Origin: Bettongia penicillata ogilbyi
Taxonomy: Eukaryota; Chordata; Mammalia; Diprotodontia; Potoroidae
Length of the DNA stretch: 64,000 nt
Direction: 5' to 3'
NCBI GenBank assembly: GCA_023548195.1
Contig: JAJHZJ010000419.1
Location: forward strand, 3,364,273-3,428,272
Position 1 is the first letter of the stretch; every line of letters starts with the position of its first letter. Both the position numbers and the translations under genes were made by a program. Positions 1 through 9,590 of the stretch are shown here, in pieces. The notes beneath the pieces were generated by a model. That model was not told where the DNA came from. It was given only the letters and a program-made list of their open reading frames with translations, and did not search any database.

Positions 1-144
1 ATCTGAAATTCCCTTCCCATTTTTTGTCAGTCCCACATTACTCATACATCATGGCAGATTTCCAGCCTTACATCCTTTATGGGCCATATTCCATGTAAAT
101 CTTGTTTCCCTTATCACACTAAACATTGGCAGCAAATAACCTGT

Positions 145-370
145 GTAAACTGATGCATAATTGAGTAGAACCAGAAGAACAATTCACACAATAACTATAA
201 TAATGTATAAGAAAACAACTTGGAAAGACTACAGTAATCTAGTGGTCAACTAGGACTTCAAAGGCAATAGATTGGAGGTACACAATGAGATACATATTTT
301 CAGACATAGCCATTTGTCTTATTTGATTAAACTTGTCCCAGGGAGGGTTTCCATTTGGGGCATAGGGAGG
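145..370 (+). mobile_element. L1 3' end fragment (decayed)
   Basis: The stretch reads like the region around the end of marsupial L1 ORF2 and the start of its 3' UTR: 'gagtagaaccagaagaacaa', then 'gacatagccattt..tatttgatt', the same order as in the better L1 end at 17.0-17.4 kb. No reading frame survives. The flanks at 1-144 hold nothing I recognise. Confidence 0.4.
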
Positions 371-447
371 AGTTGATGGATGGTGATGGTAATGTCAAAA
401 ATGTGCCAGTCAAAAAAAAGATGAAGACAAAACATCAAAGAGAAATG

Positions 448-932
448 AAGCATTTTTTTGAAAGTGAAATTAAAGTTTATTGTTGTACTGATTAGTTGTA
501 CAACTAAATCATGACAAATAATTAAGCAGCAATATACACTTTGTAGTTAATCCTCAAGTCTGGGATTTGGTGCCTTTTCAAATTTGAATGCTGGGAATGC
601 ATTCACGTCTGCTTTACCATACACCTGCTTGAGCCTAAATAGTTCCCTCCAGATCTTGTTGATATTTAGGACCTACATCAACAGGTCCTCCGGCTGCTTG
701 TCTCTTGGATTTATATTCTCTAATCTTGTCTACAAAGAGTTTTTGAACAGGATCAAGTTCCTTGTTAAATGCAACAGCTGTAACACCAATGTTCCTTCAA
801 AAATACAATGAAGTTGTAGACTGAACAAGAGATAAAAAACTGGAGAGTCTTTTAAGAGCCATGGTGATCCTGGCCCGACCGTTCAGCCGCAGTCACCTTG
901 CAGCCCGTTCCGGACTCCCCAAGCATTTTTTT
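448..932 (-). pseudogene. ATP5PF: ATP5PF (ATP synthase coupling factor 6) processed pseudogene
   Basis: The minus strand reads as an intronless copy of the mRNA for coupling factor 6, a stalk subunit of mitochondrial ATP synthase. The frame would start at 862-860 and end at 549-547. Recognisable blocks are RNIGVTAVAFNKELDPVQ, then FVDKIREYKSKR and GGPVD.GP.YQQDL, then (after a frameshift) LKQVYGKADVNAFP. Codon 22 is a TGA stop (799-797), and a deletion near 644-650 shifts the frame, so no full-length protein is possible. A 5' UTR (about 863-920) and a 3' UTR with AATAAA (481-476 on the minus strand) are present. A 12-bp duplication, aagcattttttt, lies at 448-459 and 921-932; its T run doubles as the short A tail. 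This is the signature of L1-driven retrotransposition. The symbol is that of the parent gene. Confidence 0.93.
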
Positions 933-1159
933 AATGTCTCAAATAAAGCAAAACTAATTCACAGGGTGAGACAGGAAAGTATGAAAGTTTTGTTCTCACC
1001 ATGTTCAAATTAATATTCATCTAAAAATTATATTAACTAAAAATTGGCTTATTAATAGCTCTTTTTTCCTGTTCCTTGTGTGTTGAAGATTTGTGTTTGT
1101 TAATATTTGGTAATTGCATAATTTTTTAACTAAATTATAAAAATAAGATAACAGGATCA
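933..1159. other. no recognisable feature
   Basis: AT-rich sequence between the pseudogene and an L2-like fragment. I see no repeat family, frame or RNA here. Confidence 0.4.
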
Positions 1160-1580
1160 GGCTCCATTCTCCTTTTTCCAGTCTTCTTACATTCTACTCT
1201 CCTCCTCCCCCTAAAATCCAGCTTCCCCGGAAGCTGTTTCTCAAACATGACATTCTATCTTTCTTCTCTGTGTCTTTGCACTGGACTTCCCCTATGCCTA
1301 AAATGTTCTCTCCTCCTCTTAGCTTCCTGGCTCCTCTGGCTTCCTTTCAGCTTCAGCTCAAGTCCCCCCTTCTGCAGTAGACCTTTTTCAATCCCTCCTA
1401 GATATTAGTTCCTGCTCCTCTGAGACTGCCTTTTGCTCTGTGTATATTGGGCACCTGGTTATTTCTATGTGGTCTCTCTCATTAGAACAGAGGGTCTCTT
1501 GTATACACTAACTTTGCACATTTATCCTCATCTCCAATACTTTTGCGCAGTACCTAGGATACAGCAAGTGGTTCAAGTGG
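1160..1580 (+). mobile_element. L2/L3-type LINE fragment (3' part)
   Basis: Sense-strand matches to the end of the L2-like ORF: 'gcttcctggctcctctggcttcctttcagcttc..ctcaagtccc', followed by the tail wording 'cagtacctaggatacagcaa'. It is well diverged and has no open frame. It could be L3/CR1 rather than L2. Confidence 0.5.
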
Positions 1581-1959
1581 CTTGGTGACTGAATTTAGTT
1601 AAGAAAAGGGTTAGGTCTAGGAAGGTCCTGGAAAGATGTCCAGGTAAGTAAGGTGTTTATGGTTTCTAAGAATCAAAGACAAGCATTCAAAAGGTATTGG
1701 CTGGAAGCCTATGGTCAAAGCATAAGGATTTGGGAACCAAGAAGCCTAGAGAGAACGAAGGAACCTGTGCTATCCATGATCAAGAGTGAACCAAAGATCT
1801 GGAAATCAGGATTATTTAATTTAGTTAATATGGCAAAGAATCTTGCAGCTAAATTGCTAAGTGGGAGTGTCATGTTTTCTATGAGCAACAGCAGAAGGCA
1901 ATCCAGGTCTAGAGACAGGCTCTTACAGTTTTTCCATACCACATACTTTTAACACTTAA

Positions 1960-2075
1960 TTATCTACCCTTTTATATGCTTAATTGCTTCCTTCCAATAG
2001 AATATAAGTTCCTTGAGGGCAGAACTGGCTTATATTAGGAGTTTAATAAATGTCTGGATAAATTTAATGTCTTTC
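1960..2075 (+). mobile_element. L2 3' tip
   Basis: 'aatataagttccttgagggcagaactgg..ttaataaatgtc' is the typical L2 3' end (consensus: attagaatgtgagctccttgagggcaggga..taataaatgttt). The stretch 1580-1959 before it shows nothing I can assign; its short frames look fortuitous. Confidence 0.6.
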
Positions 2076-2880
2076 CAACCAAGTAACAAGTGCCTTGAAG
2101 GAACTATGTCTTTTTTTGAGGAGAAGAAGGGAGGGCATGTGATATACATGCCCTGTGATATTTGGCACTGATAAAACAATCAAGAAATTCTTAATTGTTT
2201 GGCTGATTTGATTGACTGAGGTCTCATACCTTTTCTTGAGAAGGTTAATAAGCAGAACTAGGTTGCTTTAGGACATAATGTCAAGAAGGGGTTTGTCTTT
2301 TATGGCCTACTAATATATGTGGCATGACAGAGTTTAATGATTATAAGATGTGCCACCATGCCTAAAAGCGTAAATAATGCTTTCACTTATCCATGGGATG
2401 AAAACAAATTAAACTGGATGGACTTTTTATTGCCTTACTGCCACATAAAAGGGTGGCCGAAGGCATTTGCAGAAAGCTAATCTTCTTTCTACACTTTATT
2501 TTCATTGAAGTGGTTGAGTTCAGACAAAATCCCAAATTTCTTAAAATCAAGAACAAAATGTTGCCATATGTGCTTGAATAATATCAATTTTAGTACATGA
2601 TTAGACCTTTCTGAAATTTATATAAGTAGACATTTATTGAGATGAGTGTACTCATAGTAAAAAACAAAAAACTGTAGTTTTTTTCTCTGCATATTCTTAG
2701 TATTGTGTTGAAATTCTTGAAAAGCACTGAAGTTTCAAATTAATAATATAATAATCAAATTAATAATATAAAGTAAAATTTTAGTGAAAGGACTTGAAGC
2801 TTACATAGAAATATAGAATAAAGCAAGATGTAGATTTTTCTTTCTTTAAGGAAGAAAGAATCATGGTTTCAGTGATCTCT

Positions 2881-2973
2881 TTGTTGTTCGGTCACGTCTG
2901 ACTCTTCATGACCCTGTGGACCACAGCACACCAGGCTCTTCTATCCTGCATTATCTCTTGAAGTCTGATGATG
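2881..2973 (-). mobile_element. RTE/BovB-type 3' end fragment
   Basis: Reads 'gtcacgtctgactcttcatg', 'accctgtggaccacagcaca' and 'ccaggctcttctatcctgca', the familiar BovB 3' end in antisense. Part of the same wording (gttcagt..gtc..actct..gtgacccc) forms the tail of the MAR1-like SINEs elsewhere in the window (for example 31,050 and 53,218), which suggests RTE machinery mobilised them. Confidence 0.6.
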
Positions 2974-2984
2974 CTATAACAACA

Positions 2985-3240
2985 ATAATGACAACTGACA
3001 TTTAAATGGTGCATTAAGGTCAGAAAGGCATGTCACAAAAATTAATTCCATGGATCCTTGAAATTTCCCTATAAGGAAGGTATATAATCCCCATTTTCTT
3101 CACTGAGGAATTTGAGACTTCAAAGAGTTAAATGACTTGCCCATGGTCACAGATCTAATGATAGAAGGTCAGATTTGAATCCAGATCTCTCCTGACTCTA
3201 AAGCCAGTACTACTTCCACTTTGCTGTGCTATCTTTATTT
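2985..3240 (-). mobile_element. MIR-type CORE-SINE
   Basis: Antisense CORE-SINE. It contains 'actgaggaatttgagac', 'gttaaatgacttgcccatgg' and 'cagatttgaatccagatc', i.e. the complement of the ctgtgtgacc/gggcaagtcactta core and of the tRNA-like box B. Confidence 0.75.
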
Positions 3241-4459
3241 TTTAAAACAGTACATTGAATATATTTTGACATTGGAGTGACACATTTACAGATTTATGAC
3301 GGATTTAAACTCTGCTTTCTTTGTCTCACCTTCTACCCTTTCTGATGGACACACTGTGAGAAGTAATGATAGAGTTAGGACCAAAAATTGTCTTGTAGGC
3401 TCTCATGGTGGGCTTTATCTAAATAAATGAAATCTTCCCTTGTAGCTGCCATCATCCCTCATGGCTCTTTGGTACTTCCATATTCATTTTGTTTACCAGA
3501 TTTCATGGTGAAAATTAGAAGGTACCTGAATGAATGCAGATTTCTGTATATATCCGCTTAACCTGGTCTATGCATGTTTAACATTTTATAATAGTGAGTA
3601 AATGACTCATTGGTCATACAGCGTTGCTTTTCCAGAATAAATAATTTTCACTTTTACTAATCAAATAAAACTGTGTAGATCTGGTAAAAATAGAAATTAC
3701 TTTTGGACTTTCAATTTGTCAGCCTATAAGTATCATCATAATTATTTTTTTTAACTTTATTAAAACTTTTATTGAAATATTTTATTGAAATAAAGGATTC
3801 TAGCCCACAATTTGAAGATAATAATGATAGCAGTACAGACACTGCCCTTAATTATAAATTTCATTTAGTCAATTCATTCTCACAGAATTCTTTCTTCAAC
3901 TTTTGCTTACCTCTTGTGTCCCTAGCCAATCTATGGTTAAAATTCAATCATGATTTTATAAATAAAGTTGAATTTCAATTAGCTGACTCTTCTTCCAATA
4001 AATTTAATCTCACTCTATCAGATATGCAATCTATAGTTTATCTTTTTCTCCCCAAATGAAAAATCACTTATTAAATTGAAAGCTTTTTCAGCTTTGGCTA
4101 ACAGAATGTCATAGTGATGACTTTGTTTTTCTATCCTATTGTATAGTTGAAACAAGTGGGACATTGTTTAACTCTACAATATTATCTACAAAAATCTAGA
4201 AAATCACTTAAATCAGTTTCATCACCATAGTTATTTTGAGAAAAACAGATTTGACCTTAGATTCTAACATGAACCTATGAAATATAGAAATAAAATGTTA
4301 AAAAGATAAAAAGTAGTTTCAAATTCTTTTCATGCCTGTTACCATCCTCATAATTGGAATGTTTCTAGTACATACTTTGATATTGGATTCAAAAGGGGAA
4401 TTGTATTTACATATTTGTAGTGTCCACTCTTTTTCTCACCTTAGAGTGTTTAAGATGGA
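3241..4459. other. no recognisable feature
   Basis: AT-rich sequence with no SINE, LINE or MITE signature that I can identify. A 95-codon frame at 3772-4059 (+) has low-complexity composition, no recognisable domain, and I regard it as chance. Confidence 0.35.
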
Positions 4460-4633
4460 CACAGAGATGGGAGGGATAGCTAACACATGGTAAAACATAG
4501 GCTCCAGAAAGATCTTGGCTCTAGAACATTGTGCTGAAGCTATTAAAATGAGATTTAATGGTGACAAATGTAGAGTTCTACACTTAGGTTTGGGCATATA
4601 ACTTACTAGTACAAGATGGGAGAATGGTTTACA
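4460..4633 (+). mobile_element. CR1/L3 LINE, ORF2 fragment
   Basis: Sense-strand remnant of the CR1/L3 reverse-transcriptase region: 'gggagggatagctaacacat', 'agatcttggctctagaacat', 'aaatgtagagttctacactt', corresponding to protein words GGIANT, KDLDRLEHW, KC.VLHL. The homology stops abruptly near 4633 and resumes in register near 5843, so one copy was split. Confidence 0.7.
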
Positions 4634-5842
4634 AGTCTGTTTTGCCACAAATATATTTTGGTCTTGAATACTCAGGACTTGGACGAAAAGTGTTGGTAAA
4701 GTTTAGCCTAAAGAAATAATTACATAATGTTGCTTAAGAAAGAGATATAATGGAAACTATCAGCATAGAGATTATATGACAAATTATGAGATCATGAATG
4801 AATCTACCGACCTAATATAAGATGAATTAAACAAATGATTAAGATATTTGCTTACTCAGTAATGAATATTCAAATACAGGGTGTCTCAAAAGTCTTAACG
4901 TATTAAGATTTTTGCTATATCCCCACATATTTAAAATAGTTCCTATAGATTCATTATAGAATCTTTTAGAGTAATCGAAAAATATAGACAAGGAAATGTC
5001 TATATTAAAAAAGACCCATAATTATTTCTGGAAATGGAATGGAATTATTTTAACAATAAATATCACCAGATCTTGGTTGGACCTGTGAACTTTCTAGCTT
5101 CTAATAGGGAGTTGAGTAAAGGAAAAGGGAAGAACATGAGAGCACGACCAAGTGTTTAACATCTCTGCCCAACCTCAGGGAAAGAAGAAGACAAAAGAGA
5201 AGGCCACCTTCCTTTCTTCAACATGGGGCAATGAAGGATATGCATAACTCCTGTCGTATGGATAGAACATATATAGTCCTTGTCACCAACTTGGAGGCAG
5301 TAGAACTGATGAGGTCAATGTCCAACACCCCACCCATCCCTGACTAGATCTCAGAGAACTTCTGGGCCTTATCCTACATTGTATAAATTAAGGATATTGA
5401 ATTGCAGAGAAGGGAAATGTCTTGGTTGGAAAGTCCAAACTGCTGGTCAAATTAATCTCATATGCTTCTAGTCCTCTATCTATCTGTTGAAACCTAAGGA
5501 TTACTCCTCTCTTCAAGATATCTATATTGGAAGCCCTGTTGCTATAAGGAGTCAATATGGAATGAGGGGTGTCTGACCCCTAGTAAATGACTACTGTTAA
5601 ATCTACCACAGTGGAGATCACATGGATCTTTGGGGACCAAATAATATTGAATCAAAAAGAACCTGCCTATTTTACAGTGAAAATCTAACCTCTCAATCCT
5701 ATAACACATTTGGGGAACATTCCTGTATTGGGGAACATAAGGGAGTAATGGGTTGTTTTTGCCATTGTTTCCCCATTTAAACAACTCTAAGGGTCAGTTA
5801 TCAAATATGATAATGCAGAGAATGATGGAGCAGAGGACCCTT
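4634..5842. other. unidentified 1.2-kb insertion inside a CR1 copy
   Basis: Bounded on both sides by consecutive parts of one CR1/L3 copy. It contains a mariner-like MITE remnant (4877-4925). The rest, about 5000-5840, does not resemble any family I recognise, and I found no terminal repeats or clear target duplication. An 80-codon minus frame at 5784-5542 is not recognisable. Confidence 0.45.
4877..4925. mobile_element. mariner-like palindromic MITE (decayed)
   Basis: Starts TA-cagggtgtctcaaaagtctt and is followed by a degraded inverted copy (ttaagatttttg..). It is the same family as the copies at 15,691 and 22,263; here the right arm is eroded. Confidence 0.55.
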
Positions 5843-6625
5843 CATGACCCATAGACAGCAGCAGTTCATCTGAAAAAAATGTGAGGGGTTTTATTGAATT
5901 GACTGCAAGACCAATGCAAGTCAAATACGTGATATGGCAGACAAACAAAATAATTCAAGCTTGGACAACATTAAGGAAGGTTGAGTATCCAGGACTAGGG
6001 AAGTGATAGGTCATTTTAGATTGCTTTTGAGGCACAAATGAGATAACATAGGTAAAGCACTTTGTAAAGTTTAAAGTGCTACAAGGATGCCAGCATATGT
6101 TGTTGTTATGATAGTCCATCTTCGTCAGACGTCATGTGGTATATCATATTTATTTCTGGGTACCATATTTGAGAAGAACACTGATGTACTGGACAAGAAA
6201 GCCTTGAAAATCATCCTATATGAGACTTAGTTGAAAGAAATAGGAATGTTTATAGAAGATTGGAAAGGGAAAGAGGGGATAGAATATGAGAGTTATCATC
6301 AAGTATTTGAAGGCTAAGGCCAGTCAAAAATGCCAGAAAAGGAATTAGAATTTTTGGCCCCAAAGGACCTGAATAGGACAGTGATTAGAAATTTCAGAGA
6401 GGTAAACTTAGATCTAAGGGAAAACACTTACTAAAATTAGAGATGTCCAAAATTGGAATGGGTTGTCTAAAAAAAGAGGTAGTGAGTTATTCCTCAGTGA
6501 AGGTCTTCAAGTAAAACCTGGACCAGTATTTGTCAGGTGTATTATAGAGGGAAATTGTTTCCAAGTGTGAGATGGATTTGAAGCCTTTGACATCTGCTTC
6601 AGCTTTGAGATTTGGTAGTTCTTTG
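5843..6625 (+). mobile_element. CR1/L3 LINE, ORF2 C-terminus and 3' end
   Basis: Continues the copy broken at 4633: 'agacagcagcagttcatctg', 'ccaggactagggaagtgata', then 'gaaagaaataggaatgttta', 'gtatttgaaggct', 'gatgtccaaaattggaatgg' and 'gaggtagtgagtt..tcagtgaaggtcttcaag'. These correspond to the CR1 C-terminal words WNGLP, EVVS and LEVFK. It ends near 'gctttgagatttggtagttc'. A MIR-like tail is inserted at about 6022-6112. All frames are broken. Confidence 0.75.
6022..6112 (+). mobile_element. MIR-type SINE tail
   Basis: 'aatgagataacataggtaaagcactttgtaaag..gctacaaggat..ttgttgttatgatag' is the 3' third of a CORE-SINE, breaking the CR1 copy between 'gtgataggtc' and 'tccatcttcgtcag'. Confidence 0.55.
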
Positions 6626-7010
6626 AAATGAAAGAGATTTCACTTTTTGGCTATGAAACCAAGGTGATCTCCCTCTGTCCCCAAACCAACATATGTTGTA
6701 CCTTTCTTATTATAGTTTTCCATGTTGGATTCTGTGAAAAGCAGTAAGACTTTCTCACATTTGGTAGAAACTCTTCCCTTTCACACTTGGATTTCTAGAA
6801 CTGCTAATTAATGTACTCCATATCTTAAATATTATGTCAGACATTAAAAATGAATTACATTATTGAATTTCTATAATCTGTCAATTAATTTTCAAATGAC
6901 ATCACTTTAGGGTGCTAGGAATCTTGATGTCTTGTATTGCTAGAATTTTCTTTTTGGCTTAACTGCAAGAGACATGAAGACTAAGAACACGGACATTTAA
7001 GAACATCTGA
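6626..7010. other. no recognisable feature
   Basis: AT-rich sequence between the CR1 end and the 7SL pseudogene. Nothing assignable. Confidence 0.35.
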
Positions 7011-7284
7011 GACCAGGTGTGGCGGTACAAGTTTGTAATCCTAGCTAGCTGGAAGGCTGAACCAGGAAGATCTCTTGAGCTCAGGAATTTTGAGCTGCAG
7101 TGGTCCATGCCAATCTGGTATTAACTAGTTAAGTTTGGCATCATCAGAGTTGCCTTGGAATTAAGGTTATCTTAGCTTGGTAATGGAGCAAGACAAAGCT
7201 CCTACCTACACTGCTCAACAGTGGGATCAGGTTTGTGAGTAGCCTCTAACTTCCAGCCTAAACAAAATGGGAAGATCTAGTCTT
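7011..7284 (+). pseudogene. RN7SL: 7SL (SRP) RNA retropseudogene
   Basis: Near full-length diverged copy of signal-recognition-particle RNA. From the 5' end: 'ggtgtggcggtacaagttt', 'gtaatcctagctagctgga', 'aggctgaaccaggaagatc', 'cttgagctcaggaattttg', 'gctgcagtggtccatgcc'. The S domain retains helix 8 (ggagcaagacaaagctcc, 7185-7202) and 'cagtgggatcaggtttgtga', and the 3' end reads 'tccagcctaaacaaaatggg'. About 25-30 bases of the long S-domain arm are missing. Its last bases (gggaagatctagtctt) are duplicated on the far side of the L1 at 7285-8323, so the original 3' end is at about 8340. Substitutions throughout argue against function. The genes for SRP RNA are multicopy; the symbol names the family. 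Confidence 0.88.
7269..7284. repeat. target-site duplication of L1, left copy
   Basis: gggaagatctagtctt, repeated exactly at 8324-8339. It flanks the L1 fragment and is itself 7SL-derived sequence. Confidence 0.9.
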
Positions 7285-7362
7285 TTTTTTTTTTTGAAAT
7301 TCTTATATTTTATTTTATTTTTTTAATGTTTTACAATCATTTCCTTAAAGTTAAGATTTTAT

Positions 7363-7399
7363 CCCCCCAACCCTTCCCCCAATACCCCCCTCCCTCCCC
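7363..7399 (-). other. G-quadruplex-prone polypurine tract in L1 3' UTR
   Basis: The minus strand carries at least four G runs (GGGGAGGGAGGGGGG, then GGGGG, GGG and GGGGGG) within 37 bases. G-rich tracts are a known feature of L1 3' UTRs. Confidence 0.75.
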
Positions 7400-7688
7400 A
7401 TGACAGCATACAATTCTGTTTAGGTTCTACATGTACTTTCCTATTGAGCACATTTTCACTATATTCTTGCTATGTAGTCAAACTAAAATAAATGGAAGAA
7501 ATCATATAACAAATCAACACATAATACACTGAAACCCACCCACACACAAACATGATCTGCTACATTCTTCAAATGACTTCCACATTTCTTTCTCTGAGTG
7601 TGGAAGGCATTTTGCCTTAGAAGACCGACATTAGGATTTTTTTTTTATTCTCAGTAAGTTCTTGTATTATTACAAAGTTCCAAGTTTA

Positions 7689-8300
7689 CTAGAAAAAACT
7701 CTCGCACACTGTGGTCGTTGCTGTGCACAAAGTTCTCCTGGTTCTGCTCCTTTCGCTCAGCATCAGATCATATAAGTCCTTCCAGGCCTCCCTGAAGTCT
7801 TCTTGTTCATCATTTCTTATGGCACAATAGTACTCCATTACATTCATATACCATAGTTTATTCAGCCATTCCCCAATTGATGGGCATCCCCTTGACTTCC
7901 AGTTTTTGGCTACCACAAAGAGTGCTGCTATAAATATTTTTGTATACGTGGGACCCTTTCCCGTTTTTATAATCTCTTGGGGATACAGTCCTAGTAGCGA
8001 TATTTCTGGGTCAAAGGGTATGCACATTTTTGTAGCCCTTTGGGCATAGTTCCAAACCGTTCTCCAGAAGGGTTGGATGATCTCACAGCTCCACCAACAA
8101 TGAATTAGTGTTCCAACTCTCCCACATCCTCTCCAGCATTTATCATTTTCTTGTTCTGTCATGTTTGCCAATCTTACAGGTGTGATGTGGTACCTCAGAG
8201 TTGTTTTGATTTGCATCTCTCTAATCAATAGTGATTTAGAGCACTTTTTCATATGATTATAGATATCTTTGATTTCTTCCCCTGAAAATTGCCTGTTCAT
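7689..8300 (-). pseudogene. L1 ORF2 C-terminal fragment, open frame
   Basis: 203 codons remain open up to the natural ORF2 stop. The end of L1 ORF2p is recognisable: a cysteine-containing segment (DKCWRGCGRVGTLIHCWWSC), then PFDPEISLLGLYPQE, FIAALFVVAKNW, CPSIGEWLNKLWYMNVMEYY and AIRNDE. The endonuclease and reverse-transcriptase domains are absent because of 5' truncation, so no activity is expected. The nominal ATG is internal to the original ORF. Confidence 0.9.
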
Positions 8301-8323
8301 ATCCTTTGACCATTTATCAATTG

Positions 8324-8339
8324 GGGAAGATCTAGTCTT
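8324..8339. repeat. target-site duplication of L1, right copy
   Basis: gggaagatctagtctt, identical to 7269-7284. It also restores the 3' end of the 7SL pseudogene. Confidence 0.9.
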
Positions 8340-8835
8340 GAAAGAAGGAGAGGAGAAAGGAAGAGAAGGGAGAAAACATCAGAGAAAATTAAATATCTCA
8401 TGGTATTTATTTTGCAATTGTGCTTAAATTCTCACACAAAACAGCTGATTTTTAGTCAAGTATAACTAGGAATTATGCTCCTTTCTTTGATGTATATTAA
8501 TAGTATACACTTATAATACAAGGCACTCACTATTAGCCTATTAAATGAAATCCCTTAGACCACTCAGAGGCTTGCATTGAGCAATGTAGATTGTTCCTCC
8601 TTTTAAAGGATATAGAAATTATGCCAGCAAGGCAACCCAGATAGATGACCAAAGTTTCATCTTATTGGAAATTTGACTTGCAGTTGTATCATATAAATAT
8701 AAAGCCTGACTAGTTATGGAAGGGGTAAAATGAGGGTATATATTAATAATATTTTGAATTGTCTGATTCATCTTGTATTTGTTTCCTGTTCTGTGATCAG
8801 TGTGTTAGAGTGGCAAAAGAAAAAAGAATGCATAT

Positions 8836-8892
8836 TAATGATTCAGTTCCTATGGTATATTGCAACAATATACCATAGGAACTGAATCATTA
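8836..8892. repeat. perfect 27-bp inverted repeat with 3-base loop
   Basis: Arms 8836-8862 and 8866-8892 are perfect reverse complements around the loop 'caa'. The arm runs from 'taatgattcagttcctatgg' to 'tatattg'. Beyond the arms one mismatch is followed by two more pairs. The family is unknown; it may be the core of a tiny palindromic MITE or a local fold-back duplication. Confidence 0.95.
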
Positions 8893-9044
8893 TTAGTATC
8901 AATATTCTTCTTATCAGTGAAACTAGAAGAAAAAAAGGTCCATTAATGGAATGATGACTTAGAAGTTTTTATAGAAAGGCAAATCAAAAGTAATACAATT
9001 GTAACGATTTCATGAGACACTTGTTTATCTTGTACTGCAGTGAT

Positions 9045-9510
9045 GAGCATTTGGAAAAAAAATCTCCTGTGGAGATAATTGCATCTTACGTACCAACATC
9101 TTTTACAGAGAGTGAGAAAGAAAAGAAAGTTCTTAAAGGCCCTCTAAATTAGGCCAAGGTAAATATTAATATGCAGTGATTTTAATACAAATGTGGGTAA
9201 AGAGAAAGTTAGTGAAAAATATGTTGGTAATTGCAGCCTGGAATTAAGAGATGATGGAAGTCAAAGGTTTCTATACTACGACGAAAATTTCTTACATTTC
9301 TGCCATAAAACCATTCTTCAAGAAGAGGATTGGAATACTATTGACCTGCTAAGTAATGAAAGCATTACAGAAAATGAGATAAACTCTATCTTAACTGACA
9401 GGAAACGTAGTTACAGATGTGGATCTTATATGAATGATCTATATACTGTCAAACCATTTGTTAGGCATAGGCACTGGACCTGTGATTTCATTGCTCTTGG
9501 GAGCGCTTGA
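9045..9510 (+). pseudogene. RTE-type retrotransposon endonuclease remnant
   Basis: Translated pieces match the apurinic-type endonuclease of RTE elements in order: VEIIASYVPTS (about 9072-9104), a shifted SDFN.NVGKEK (9175-9204; consensus GDFNAKVG), KYVG, ENFLHFC, ILQEEDW and TENEI..ILTDRKRSY, with MNDLYT near the end. The 106-codon frame to 9510 is open from 9193, but upstream there is a TAG at the frame change. The expected SDHR motif is replaced by a different repeat from about 9465. It is a dead remnant; exact family (BovB or another RTE) is unresolved. Confidence 0.65.
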
Positions 9511-9590
9511 ATGAGGATACTTTATCCACCAATGCATTTGTTATTTATAGTCTTAATTGCTTAGAGCACTAAGTTATGAGACTTATTAGA
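9465..9590 (+). repeat. SINE-like repeat (copy A)
   Basis: 'cataggcactggacctgtga' and 'tttcattgctc', later 'cttaattgcttagagcacta', resemble a marsupial SINE that I cannot name. Its first 29 bases match 36,524-36,553 at nearly every position. It ends the RTE frame. Confidence 0.45.

Larger units (their letters stand above)
7285..8323 (-). mobile_element. L1 LINE, 5'-truncated 3' end
   Basis: A 1.04-kb L1 insertion. On the minus strand it holds the end of ORF2 (8300-7689, see separate entry), a 3' UTR with a G-rich tract, and a poly(A) tail seen as about 13 T at 7283-7295 on the plus strand. A 16-bp perfect target duplication brackets it. Truncation falls in 'ccatttatcaattgggga'. The perfect duplication and the open frame make it one of the younger insertions here. 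Confidence 0.93.

Noticed and set aside
5542..5784. Possible LTR within the unidentified insertion
   Set aside because: No TG...CA ends, paired LTR, or primer-binding site could be seen.
8836..8892. Interpretation of the fold-back as a microRNA precursor
   Set aside because: A 3-base loop and a perfectly paired stem of this length are atypical for a pre-miRNA; kept only as an inverted repeat.
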